Shown here: positions 47,153-55,618 of the stretch, in pieces
How the letters are laid out: each line of letters begins with the position of its first letter
How positions within the stretch are numbered: the first letter of the stretch is position 1
NCBI GenBank assembly: GCA_010692425.1
Contig: JAAHHJ010000037.1
Coordinates: 1-55,926, forward strand
DNA: 55,926 nucleotides
Origin: Symploca sp. SIO3C6
GTDB taxonomy: Bacteria > Cyanobacteriota > Cyanobacteriia > Cyanobacteriales > Coleofasciculaceae
Reading direction: 5' to 3'
Notes under the pieces: generated by a model
What the model was told of the DNA's origin: nothing
Databases searched by the model: none
Seen by the model: only the letters and a program-made list of their open reading frames with translations
Made by a program: the position numbers and the translations under genes

Positions 47153-47359
47153 CTAAAAATATAATCCTCCACCTTCTTCAACAGCTCCTTTTGCTTGAGC
47201 GAGACCAGTTGGTTTAATTTTCTTCTTCAACTCAACCAATGTTTGTACCTCACTGTCAGATAGATTATCTAAAACCTGGCGCTGGTCATCCGATAGTTTT
47301 TTTGTCAGTCCAGGGTTAAGAACACCACCAGATTCAAGTTTCTCAATTGTTCCTGCCAT
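47153..47359 (-). CDS. Putative RiPP precursor peptide
   Basis: A 68-residue peptide. The strong ribosome binding site GGAGG (47373-47369) lies nine bases before the ATG. An amphipathic helical leader (about residues 22-50) has LSDDQRQVLDNLSDSEV and TLVELKKKI, typical of a recognition sequence. It leads to a Gly/Ala-rich stretch ending EEGGGLYF. The C-terminal Leu-Tyr-Phe after three glycines is the likely core. The peptide is not a known family to me. It is the first gene of the minus-strand operon, and the stop is followed by a double hairpin. Everything about size, position and sequence suits a precursor, although no modification is demonstrated. Confidence 0.75.
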   Translation of the reverse strand: MAGTIEKLESGGVLNPGLTKKLSDDQRQVLDNLSDSEVQTLVELKKKIKPTGLAQAKGAVEEGGGLYF

Positions 47360-47585
47360 TATGATTTTCCTCCAATTGTAAGTTGATAGCTTAACAAAAC
47401 AAATCGAGCAATAATTAACAAAACTTTAATTATTGCGTCTCTATCTACGAAATTATTTTTATGGTTTAATCGTGTTTTTGTCAAGACTTAATGAAATAAA
47501 ACTTAATTATATAAAAAACTTGTGAATGTGAGATTGTACTATAATTTATGCTACTGAGAGCAATTAGGTAAATTGTCTTTAAGCT

Positions 47586-48764
47586 ATGCTTAAAAAGGTC
47601 GTTATCGTTGGTGCTGGCTTGGGAGGACTGGCAGTAGCTATCGCCCTGCGTCGGCAAGGTATTGATGCCCAAATTTACGAAAAAACGCGAAAAATACGCC
47701 ATATTGGCGCGGCACTGTCACTTTTTCCTAATGGTCTGAATGCGCTTGAGACAATTGCCCCTGGTCTCGTTGTCTCTCTCAAAGCTCTGGGTAGCCAAAT
47801 CCATGATATAAATGTCAGGAAAAGCAGTGGGGAGTTGATTGTACACAACCGAGTTAATCTAATAGAGAGATACAATCAACCGATGTTAAATATTCGGTGG
47901 TCGTGCTTGCGAGAAACTTTAGCCTCTGCCCTAACACCTGATGTTATCCATTTCAATTATGAGTTAGTAAATTTTCAGCAAAACGATAATGGGGTCAAAA
48001 TTTATTTTGACAATGGCGAAGCTGTCAAGGCAGATCTCCTAATAGGAGCTGATGGCATTAATTCCACTATCAGACAGATTCTGATTGGAGATGGTTCTCC
48101 TCGCTATTGCGGAAGTATGTCTTGGCGAGCCGTAATAAAATATCAACACTGTCTGTTACGTCCTAATGGAATAACGATTATGACTGGAACAGACGGAAAA
48201 GTTTTTACACTGTGGGATGTGGGTAGCGGATATATCTTTTGGGGCGCTGGCGCTTTATCAGCCGATGTTTCTCTTTCAGATAGTGCTAGCATAGCAAAAT
48301 ACCGAGTTCTAGAGAAGTTTGCGGGTTGGGCAAATCCTGTAGAGGATATAGTAAAAGCAACAGCTTCTAAAGAAATTATAGAACGTCCAATCTGTGATAG
48401 ACATCAATTAACAAGCTGGAGTAATGGTAGGGTAACACTTTTAGGCGATGCAGCCCATGCGATGATGCCGACTTTGGGACAAGGGGCTAATATGGCTTTT
48501 GAAGATGCTTGGGAACTCTCGCAGTTCCTTGCTCATGAACCTACTATCAAAGCAGCACTTGCTAGTTATGAAAACAAGCGCATTTATCGCACCCAAGTAG
48601 CCCAGGCTCGCTGTGCATTGCAAGCTTGGATTCAAAGAACTCGTTCCTACGATCCCAATAGTGAGATATTCTTGCCTGGAGTAATAGAACAGGCGCAGGT
48701 AAGTCATAGTGAGTTTGAAGACTGGATTTATAACTACACTCCATTAGAAATTTCCCAAATATAA
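47586..48764 (+). CDS. FAD-dependent monooxygenase
   Basis: A 392-residue aromatic-hydroxylase-type flavoprotein. The N-terminal dinucleotide motif is VVIVGAGLGGLAVAIALRR (residues 5-23), the second motif is LLIGADGINSTIR, and the third is VTLLGDAAHAMMPTLGQGANMAFEDA. These define a class A flavin monooxygenase using NAD(P)H and O2. The zeaxanthin-epoxidase-like group is similar, but substrate is uncertain. It diverges from the precursor gene, sharing its 226-base promoter region, and is followed by a 2-oxoglutarate oxygenase gene. It may hydroxylate the peptide or a small co-substrate. Confidence 0.88.
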   Translation: MLKKVVIVGAGLGGLAVAIALRRQGIDAQIYEKTRKIRHIGAALSLFPNGLNALETIAPGLVVSLKALGSQIHDINVRKSSGELIVHNRVNLIERYNQPMLNIRWSCLRETLASALTPDVIHFNYELVNFQQNDNGVKIYFDNGEAVKADLLIGADGINSTIRQILIGDGSPRYCGSMSWRAVIKYQHCLLRPNGITIMTGTDGKVFTLWDVGSGYIFWGAGALSADVSLSDSASIAKYRVLEKFAGWANPVEDIVKATASKEIIERPICDRHQLTSWSNGRVTLLGDAAHAMMPTLGQGANMAFEDAWELSQFLAHEPTIKAALASYENKRIYRTQVAQARCALQAWIQRTRSYDPNSEIFLPGVIEQAQVSHSEFEDWIYNYTPLEISQI

Positions 48765-48904
48765 AGTATGGGATCATGAAGGAATGAGAAATTGAAGAAG
48801 AAGTTCAGAATACAGGCTTGATGGGGATTGAGCCCCTAGATTGTCGTTAAAAATCACTAGGACTACCAATATAAATTTACAGTTTGTCAAAGGAGCTTAT
48901 AAAA

Positions 48905-49648
48905 ATGCGCTACTTTAAAAACGAGCAAGATTTTACTTTTCTGTCTTCTTTTAAAGATAACTACAAAGTTATAACAGAGGAATTAATTAATTTTTTAAAC
49001 AATCCAAATGTAGACTTTCAGAAATTTGTGCAAACTTCTTCAGCTCAGAACTCTATTAACAAAGTAGATTTTTGGAAAATAATCGCTTTATATATACATT
49101 TGAAAACCCCATTAGAGATTTTTCAGGAATATTCAGACTTTTATCAGGTCAATATTGAGCAAGTTAAGCAAGCCTATGATTATATCTACAGTCAATTTCC
49201 ACAAACTTGGAAAATAGTTAGGGAACTTACAGCTAGTCAAGATAATGGTATTATCAATGTCTTTTTCTCATATTTTGAGCCTGGGGCAAAGCTGAACTTG
49301 CATGTTAATGATGACCCTTACATGTATCGTGCCCATTTGGGATTAATTGTCCCTGAAGGAAATATCGGTTTTAAGGTCTGTGATGATCTAGTAAAATGGC
49401 AAGAAGGAGAAGTATTGGTTTTTACTCCGACCAATCCCCATACTGCTTGGAATTTAACTAAACATCCTCGGGTCATTATGATAATTGATTTCTTTAAACC
49501 CGATGCAGATAGGGCAGAAATGAAACAGTTAGAGAGACAACAATTTGAGAAAATGATGTTAATAAATCCTTGGAGTTTCGGCATGAGTGGAGGTTACTCA
49601 GATCTTGACCCAGAAACAATTAAGAAATACGCAGTTCTCGATATATAG
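48905..49648 (+). CDS. Aspartyl/asparaginyl beta-hydroxylase-like 2OG-Fe(II) oxygenase
   Basis: A 247-residue enzyme. The C-terminal half matches the Asp/Asn beta-hydroxylase fold: HVNDDPYMYRAHLGL near residue 133, KWQEGEVLVFTPTNPHTAWN near residue 164, then HPRVIMIIDFF. The likely iron ligands are His144 and His179 and the 2OG-binding Arg is Arg189. The N-terminal 110 residues are a separate helical region. The ATG at 48905 is chosen because AGGAG (48891-48895) lies nine bases before it. The role may be hydroxylation of an Asp or other residue in the peptide, by inference only. Confidence 0.85.
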   Translation: MRYFKNEQDFTFLSSFKDNYKVITEELINFLNNPNVDFQKFVQTSSAQNSINKVDFWKIIALYIHLKTPLEIFQEYSDFYQVNIEQVKQAYDYIYSQFPQTWKIVRELTASQDNGIINVFFSYFEPGAKLNLHVNDDPYMYRAHLGLIVPEGNIGFKVCDDLVKWQEGEVLVFTPTNPHTAWNLTKHPRVIMIIDFFKPDADRAEMKQLERQQFEKMMLINPWSFGMSGGYSDLDPETIKKYAVLDI

Positions 49649-49747
49649 CGCTACGTGCTGGTGTGTTTACAAACCAAAAATTGAGCCTTGATTAGCAGTT
49701 ACTTATAATATTTGTACTGTAAATAGACGAGAGTGTACTGCTATAAA

Positions 49748-52144
49748 CTAGATTTTCATAGAGTTATAGAGTTTTCCAGTCTCGTGAGCTACACTAAGCA
49801 ACAATAACTTTTCCTCTATTTCCTGCCGCACTACCGAAGTCAACTGACAATTGCTATTAAGGCACTCCACTATCAACTTATTAGCGTAGTAATACTCTTC
49901 TAAAAACTGCTGCGATTTCTGGTTCAAGTGCCATTTATGACCAATGTCGCGCTGCTCAATCATTGTAGTTCTTAATTGCGAAACCCAAGCAGTGCCGTTA
50001 ACTTGCCACCATTCCTTTAAGCTGTCTTGATTTTGGTCTTGCTTAGGCAACTGTTGTTTAACTTCTGTTAGTGAATCTTTGATCGATTCTTCCACCATCA
50101 GATGCTCAAAATCAAGGGCAAGACTTAGGGCAGTGAGTCGATTTGGAAAAAGTTCCGGGGTGAGGGCTAAGGCAACCCCAAGAGCATGAACCAGAGCCAA
50201 ATCCAAAGCTAATTCACCCTCAAGTTTGCCTCCTAGCTGAGGCTCAATCAACAGTGTCAAAGCCTGATCACCTGCAAGAGAGTGGCTAGGAGGAAGGGCA
50301 AGGGTAAAGTAAAAGGCACGAACAGCAGCTGATTTATATGGTGTCTTAAGTGCAAGGGATTTTTCACTTACCCAGCTAAGGAACTTGTACGAGAGCTCGT
50401 TTACAGCTATTTTATCCGGCTTATATTTTGCTCCTGAAGGAGACTTACTCAAGTAAACTGGAAGCTCATTTAATCTCTCGAGGGCTTGCTGCATCAGCGG
50501 CAAAAGCATATCTGCTTTCGGCAACATCTGTGCTGTCAGTAAAAATACTTCCCGCCAGCGTTTCTCCGTCAAGTGTGCTACTAGCTTGGGCAAAGAATTA
50601 GAAGCACCAATCACAAAATATCTCGCCGTGAAATACTCTTGAAAGGTCAAATGAGAGAATGAGTAAATCTGGCGTGCCCGCTCTACTAAAAGTCCATGCT
50701 GCGCCTCGATAGATTTCACAACAGCAGTGCTATCGAGTTCTAAACTAGGAGCATTAACCTGATTCTTTGGCAGTGTTCGTAAGTAGTCTGCAATCAGTTC
50801 CCCAATCGTGCTTTCTTCAAAGAAATACCTTCCCTGTTCAAAAGTAATTGCTGCCAATTGGGAGAGTAACTCCAGCTTATTTGACAAAGATAAATTGCGA
50901 TAGATATGATCTCGCTTGACACCTCTAGCTTCATCCCAGCGAATTAAGAGGATATCAAGTCCTTGCTTATAAAGATCAGAACGTTTGGCTGGGAATTGAG
51001 CCTTGCTCTGGAATACCAGACAGGTTAGATTGAGCAAAACAGGTGTTGCAGCTAGTTCTCTAATCGGCTGATTTTCTGGAAGTGCCATCTGCTCAAGAAA
51101 CAAAGACGCTTTTTTCAAGCCTGATTCTTCTGGGTTCTTGGCTAGTGCCACAAACCACTTTTTCGCAAAGTTTTCAATTTGCGCAGGCTTGAAGTCGGCA
51201 ATCTCGACTTCAGTAAATCCCCGAAACCTATACTCTTGAGCTGCAATGCGACAAGTGAGTACCAATTGATTTTTGTAATACTTGTCAGAAAATTTGCGAA
51301 TTTGCTGGATAACTTGAGTATTAAGGGCCTCTGGTACTTCATCTAAGCCATCAAGCAACATCAAGATTTTGCCATAACTGAGCAATAGTTCCAGCTCTTG
51401 TTCCGAGATACTATAACTTTCAAACTCTTGATGGATATAATGCCGCAAGTCAAAATTGCCTTCATCGGCTGCATCTTCTGCAAAGTTCTTAAGTCGAATG
51501 AACACCGGAATGCAATCAGCTTTAAAATTACCTTGATTGCACTGAATTGCCAGATATTGTAGAAATGTAGTTTTACCTGCTCCTGGTTTGCCAAGTACCA
51601 TTAACTTAGCATAACGTTCTACAGCTTCTAGTCCTGGTACCCGCGCCCCTTTAATTTTACCTAAACCAAAGCGATCAAACTCTTCTGAAGAGAAACTCTC
51701 TAAATCAGAGATTCCTAGCCATCTTTGGTTAGTGATTTCTTCCAAGACATTGAGATCAACGTAGAGGTCATCTAAATTTATTGGTCGCGCAATATCTAAA
51801 AGACGTAGGGTGCCACACTGGTCTTGAATTTTATCACGGTGATGTGACCGCACTTTGGCAGCAAGTTCTTCAATCTTACTAGCACCATCTTGCAGTTCTT
51901 CGTCTAACAAGGTAGTTATTTTAGGCGGCACTGTAATCTCTTCAGGTTCTAAATCTAGACGAAAGCAAATTTCGTTAAAAATATGGCGATCAACTGGTTT
52001 ACCTTTAAAAAATTTCCAAATCGGCTGCCGAGTCTCTATACCGACTTCACCAGCTAGATATTCCTGCGTCCACCCTTTGCGCTCGAAAGCCTGCTTTGCT
52101 TTTTTGATGCCTTGTTCAGATGCCTGGAGTGATCTACTTGCCAT
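49748..52144 (-). CDS. NACHT-domain NTPase with N-terminal helix-turn-helix
   Basis: A 798-residue STAND protein. The first 70 residues (SLQASEQGIKKAKQAFERKG in part, then WTQEYLAGEVG and PIWKFFKGKP) form a helix-turn-helix domain often fused to ATPases in cyanobacteria. A NACHT domain follows with Walker A VLGKPGAGKTTFL near residue 190 and Walker B LMLLDGLDEVP near residue 263. A helical C-terminal domain (about 470-798) ends the protein. Bacterial NACHT proteins are frequent antiviral sensors, so defence is a reasonable guess, but no effector domain is obvious here. Confidence 0.88.
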   Translation of the reverse strand: MASRSLQASEQGIKKAKQAFERKGWTQEYLAGEVGIETRQPIWKFFKGKPVDRHIFNEICFRLDLEPEEITVPPKITTLLDEELQDGASKIEELAAKVRSHHRDKIQDQCGTLRLLDIARPINLDDLYVDLNVLEEITNQRWLGISDLESFSSEEFDRFGLGKIKGARVPGLEAVERYAKLMVLGKPGAGKTTFLQYLAIQCNQGNFKADCIPVFIRLKNFAEDAADEGNFDLRHYIHQEFESYSISEQELELLLSYGKILMLLDGLDEVPEALNTQVIQQIRKFSDKYYKNQLVLTCRIAAQEYRFRGFTEVEIADFKPAQIENFAKKWFVALAKNPEESGLKKASLFLEQMALPENQPIRELAATPVLLNLTCLVFQSKAQFPAKRSDLYKQGLDILLIRWDEARGVKRDHIYRNLSLSNKLELLSQLAAITFEQGRYFFEESTIGELIADYLRTLPKNQVNAPSLELDSTAVVKSIEAQHGLLVERARQIYSFSHLTFQEYFTARYFVIGASNSLPKLVAHLTEKRWREVFLLTAQMLPKADMLLPLMQQALERLNELPVYLSKSPSGAKYKPDKIAVNELSYKFLSWVSEKSLALKTPYKSAAVRAFYFTLALPPSHSLAGDQALTLLIEPQLGGKLEGELALDLALVHALGVALALTPELFPNRLTALSLALDFEHLMVEESIKDSLTEVKQQLPKQDQNQDSLKEWWQVNGTAWVSQLRTTMIEQRDIGHKWHLNQKSQQFLEEYYYANKLIVECLNSNCQLTSVVRQEIEEKLLLLSVAHETGKLYNSMKI

Positions 52145-52668
52145 AGCTCAATCGTCACTTATAACTGAAATCAGGGGATTTGCCAACACTTTTGACCTTA
52201 GTCTAGTTGAGCCGACAAATTTCAAGAGGTTCAGTTATATAATTCCCGAAAAGCTAGTAAAATATACCAGTTTTATAATCAAAAACTTAATTTTTATCAA
52301 AAGATTTACTATAACCTTATTACTATAATTACTTTAGTTATATCATTTCACGTTCTTCTTGTTAAAGACAATAAAATTATCAGGTTTTAAATTATAGATT
52401 ATAGATTATATATTTAAGTCTCCAGCGTTTAAAAAAAACAATGACTTACTCATGAGTCATAACTTACTTATTACTTATTACTTATTACTTATTATTTGCA
52501 TTTTCTAACAAACAATTAGTCCCTAGATATAAAAAATTTTCCTACTTGCCGAAAACTAGCTGGTGAATTGGTATAACTTCAGCGAATACATGAACTCAAA
52601 CCTGATCGTAAACGCGATCACAAACCCACGGTGTTCATACTAAATATCATAAAATTATAAGGGGTGTG
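52145..52668. other. AT-rich gap with heptamer repeats
   Basis: Apart from the TACTTAT heptamer repeat at 52465-52492 I see no gene, RNA or convincing promoter. The sequence 52383-52415 has short ATTATAGATT repeats. Confidence 0.4.
52465..52492. repeat. (TACTTAT)4 heptamer tandem repeat, inverted copy
   Basis: Four exact 7-base units. The unit is the reverse complement, in another phase, of the AGTAATA unit at 41315-41360. The two arrays face each other across the peptide cluster and NACHT gene. Confidence 0.9.
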
Positions 52669-52953
52669 ATGAACGGTCGTAATTTGCTAACTTTACTTGA
52701 AGCTGGGACTATCACTCTCTTCCTCCTATGTAGTTTTAGACAATTGGATCAGGCTGCAACATTTACCGCTAAAACAACAACTTATCAGCCCAAAAAGAGT
52801 GTCACTGAAGGGAGTATGTTATTGTTTGGTGCAACCCTTACCAGCGACAAGTGGAGGGAAGATCCACAACAAAATTTCTTGATAAAGCTATTTCCGAGTA
52901 CAGATAGCGTGGCATCGAAATTGACTTCTGATACATCTTGCCAGAATTACTAA
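52669..52953 (+). CDS. Possible small membrane-associated protein
   Basis: A 94-residue frame from ATG 52669, with AAGGGG at 52659-52664 just upstream. Residues 5-22 are hydrophobic (LLEAGTITLFLLCSF), and the remainder is polar with two cysteines. I do not recognise it, and it may be a chance frame. The good ribosome binding site is the main support. Confidence 0.35.
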   Translation: MNGRNLLTLLEAGTITLFLLCSFRQLDQAATFTAKTTTYQPKKSVTEGSMLLFGATLTSDKWREDPQQNFLIKLFPSTDSVASKLTSDTSCQNY

Positions 52954-53269
52954 CCTAAGTAAAAAAATCAACTCAGGAATCTAAAATTCTGTAACAGTAG
53001 CTACAATTATTGCTGAGAAAAATCCGCCTTGATTTACACTTCGTTACGTAATTGTGAATTTTGTTTGCATCTTCTTAAGAGGATTTTTCTCTAGTCTCAC
53101 AAGGCATAACCTAGACAGGGCAAGGTTTTAGTCGCTCGTGTATATCTTTGATCAGGAGAATTGTATAACGCCAAGTTAAAGCTAAGTGGTATGACTACGG
53201 GTTGTATTTGTCGAGAATTCATAAGAGACTATTTATGAAGCAACTTTTGAAGGTGGGAAGTACTATTCC

Positions 53270-53358
53270 CTCCAAATCCCCTATAGCTCCTCTTCAAAAG
53301 GGGAGAACTTTAAACAGTTTGAAGTTCTTCCTTACCCAAGGGGATTGAGGGGGATCCA
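53270..53358. repeat. Degenerate palindromic intergenic repeat
   Basis: Arms CCCTCCAAATCCCCT and AGGGGATTGAGGGGGATC are imperfect inverted repeats around AAAAGGGGAGAACTTT. Similar CCCC-rich palindromes are common in intergenic cyanobacterial DNA. It lies in the gap 52954-53428, where I see nothing else. Confidence 0.5.
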
Positions 53359-53428
53359 AATTTCTTTATAAATAAACTCTCAGGGTCATCCGCTAACTAC
53401 ATAACTTTGAAAAAAGGTTTTTAGGTCT

Positions 53429-53983
53429 ATGCTTCAAGTATGTCTACAACAATCCTGGCCACAGAATAAACCAATAAGTAAATTTGTTTTTCCTAAGATT
53501 CTACCCAGTAAGCTTGGTGGTTTAGCGACGCTGTGGGCAATGTTACCAAACCATCAGATTCAGCGTCATCCCCATCACCAACCCTACAAGAGGTTTCTCT
53601 TTATTGAATTACCCTCCCCGATGTTACTGTGGATGACAGGGATTCATACTAAAGATAAATGTTTTCAGTTGCTCCCTTGCTATTTGGACTTGCAAGATCC
53701 TAAAAGTCGGGAAATTTTAGTGCGCATGACTCAGACTGGTTACTACCGCCTGCTATTATTTTCCACTGAGACACCGCAAAAGTGTACCCAGGTAATGACA
53801 ACAACTCTTGATCCCCAGCAATGTCAAATGTTGCACGAGTGGTTGGAAGCAAGTCAGATATCAGAAACCAAAGCCCAATCAGGAGTAAGCAAATTCCTCT
53901 TGAAGAATGAGTTTGAAAAGATTAAATCCCAGCCTCTAGAGAAATTTGATAGTGACAATCTGAATTATCCCTTAGCTATTTGA
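53429..53983 (+). CDS. Conserved hypothetical protein
   Basis: A 184-residue soluble protein with no signal peptide or membrane helix. Its mid part (RFLFIELPSPMLLWMTGIHTKDKCFQLLPCYLDLQDPKSREI in pieces) is compact, and LDPQQCQMLHEWLE near residue 130 looks helical. I do not recognise a family with a known function. It lies 70 bases before the 3' end of convergent znuA. The ATG at 53429 is the only strong candidate start. Confidence 0.65.
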   Translation: MLQVCLQQSWPQNKPISKFVFPKILPSKLGGLATLWAMLPNHQIQRHPHHQPYKRFLFIELPSPMLLWMTGIHTKDKCFQLLPCYLDLQDPKSREILVRMTQTGYYRLLLFSTETPQKCTQVMTTTLDPQQCQMLHEWLEASQISETKAQSGVSKFLLKNEFEKIKSQPLEKFDSDNLNYPLAI

Positions 53984-54053
53984 TTTGAAAACGCTATTGC
54001 TTTCAAAGGATAGTTTGCTGTATGAGTTATTAAGGGCTCATGATTACTCATAT

Positions 54054-55100
54054 TCAAAAAGGAGTGCACTTACCACCCAAACCATTGACAATCGTGCAAG
54101 TATTAGTTGTAATCATACCTATATAGGTCCCGGAGCCGCTGCCTTCTGCACCCAAAGCACCAGTCAAAAGTTTTTGCTCGGAAATCTTGACGCCTGCCTC
54201 ACGAGCAACTGTGCCAATGACTTGATTATTGGCAGTTGCCTCTGCAAAAATGGTAGGCACTTGGTTTGCTTGCACGTTAGCTACTAATTCTTTCACTCTT
54301 GCTGCCGTGGGTTTTTCCTCTGTACTCACACCTTGGAGGGCACCGGAATTTTCAAAACCATAAGCTTGAATATAGTAATTGAAGGCATCGTGGGTGGTTA
54401 CTAAAGTTCTCTGTGCTGCTGGAATCGTTGCCACCTGTTGCTTTACCCAAACATCAAGTTTTCCTAATTGCTCCTTGAGTTGCTCAGAATTCTCGGCATA
54501 GAGTTGTGCTTGCTCTGAGTTAAACTGCGCTAATTGTGCCTCAATGACCTCGACTATTGCCACGCCATTTTGGACATTATGCCAAACATGGGGATCTGGT
54601 TCAAGTCCTTCGGTGTTGGCTACTTTTTCTTCCCCTTGATGCTTGTTTTCCTCCTCATGATCATGTTTTTCTCCTTCGTGATGGTGATGATGCCCTGCCA
54701 AAATAGGTTCGGGGACTGCTTCCTCATATACTGCTATTTTGGGTGCAGTTGTGTCCATTGCTTCGACTACCCCCTCAATCCCTGGAGCTAATTTGTAGCC
54801 ACTGTAGAGAATTAATGCTGCTGTTTCCATGGCTTTGCGAGCAGAAGGAGTCATGTTATAAGTGTGAGGGTCTTGCTCACGCTCCATTAAACAAGTTAAC
54901 TCAACGGTATCTTGAGCAATCTGTTGGGTGAGATCACACAGAATACTGTTGGAAGCAACAACCTCTGGCTTACTTGAGGTTGTTGTAGTTTCCCTGGTTT
55001 GGTTACCACTAGAGCAGCCAACCACACCTACAGTCATGAGCATCACAGGAATGCTGAAAAGGCGATAAGTATTGAGGCGCTTAAGCTTAGGCATCATCAA
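54054..55100 (-). CDS. znuA: Zinc ABC transporter substrate-binding lipoprotein
   Basis: Cluster A-I periplasmic metal-binding protein that delivers Zn2+ to the ZnuBC permease. A lipobox-like VGVVGCSS lies near residue 29. Ligand motifs include EQDPHTYNMTPSARKAM, DPHVWHN, VTTHDAFNYY and FAEAT. A His/Glu/Asp-rich loop (GHHHHHEGEKHDHEEE, about residues 136-160) is typical of ZnuA and favours zinc over manganese. The permease and ATPase genes are not in this window. A Zur-box-like sequence lies 30 bases upstream, suggesting zinc repression. Confidence 0.92.
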   Translation of the reverse strand: MMMPKLKRLNTYRLFSIPVMLMTVGVVGCSSGNQTRETTTTSSKPEVVASNSILCDLTQQIAQDTVELTCLMEREQDPHTYNMTPSARKAMETAALILYSGYKLAPGIEGVVEAMDTTAPKIAVYEEAVPEPILAGHHHHHEGEKHDHEEENKHQGEEKVANTEGLEPDPHVWHNVQNGVAIVEVIEAQLAQFNSEQAQLYAENSEQLKEQLGKLDVWVKQQVATIPAAQRTLVTTHDAFNYYIQAYGFENSGALQGVSTEEKPTAARVKELVANVQANQVPTIFAEATANNQVIGTVAREAGVKISEQKLLTGALGAEGSGSGTYIGMITTNTCTIVNGLGGKCTPF

Positions 55101-55130
55101 CTCCTCTACACCAAGTTTGATTAGTGTTAA

Positions 55131-55145
55131 TGATAATTATTCTAC
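55131..55145 (-). promoter_or_regulatory. Candidate Zur box for znuA
   Basis: TGATAATTATTCTAC matches the cyanobacterial Zur palindrome TGATAATNATTATCA completely in the left arm and partially in the right arm. It lies 30 bases upstream of znuA. Confidence 0.45.
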
Positions 55146-55533
55146 AAAATTTATGAACTAATCTTTGTACACCCATCGGAGACTATCTGTTGTTACTCAT
55201 CTCAACAGTTAAACCCTCTCCCACAAGACAAAATACAATCGCGCTCCTGATTCCTCATTGTGGTAGAGTTTGCGATTTTTACACAGATCAGAACAGGCAA
55301 GAGAGATTTAGATATAAGTCAAAATATCGATTATAAGTTTAACATCAGTAGTAACGACATGCGCCGTATTTGGAGCTATTTCACTGATCACCAACATCAA
55401 TACATTCTTTGCAAATAGCCATGATATTATGTTTAAATCTTGTGAAATATCATCTCAAGAATCACTTAAAGGCTAATAAAAATTGCCTAGTGATAATATT
55501 CAAGTTGTATAGGTTTACTAATTGGGCATAAGA

Positions 55534-55570
55534 CTAAGCTGGTGTGCATTTTAAGTACACACCAGCTTAG
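55534..55570. repeat. Perfect 13-bp inverted repeat
   Basis: CTAAGCTGGTGTG (55534-55546) pairs with CACACCAGCTTAG (55558-55570) around an 11-base loop. No T tract follows. It may be a terminator or part of a dispersed repeat. Confidence 0.75.
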
Positions 55571-55603
55571 AGAAAGTGATTTAGGATTAGACCAGGGAAT
55601 AAA

Positions 55604-55618
55604 TAATAATAATTATCA
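55604..55618. promoter_or_regulatory. Candidate second Zur box
   Basis: TAATAATAATTATCA differs from TGATAATNATTATCA at one base. The right arm ATTATCA is repeated at 55621-55627. A target gene is not in the window. Elsewhere in 55101-55926 I see no gene, only the inverted repeat and a C-rich telomere-like tract (CCCTAAACCCTATACCCTA at 55736-55754). Confidence 0.5.

Noticed and set aside
53985-54287. 100-codon plus-strand frame antisense to znuA
   Set aside because: It is mostly opposite the znuA coding sequence and lacks a recognisable product.
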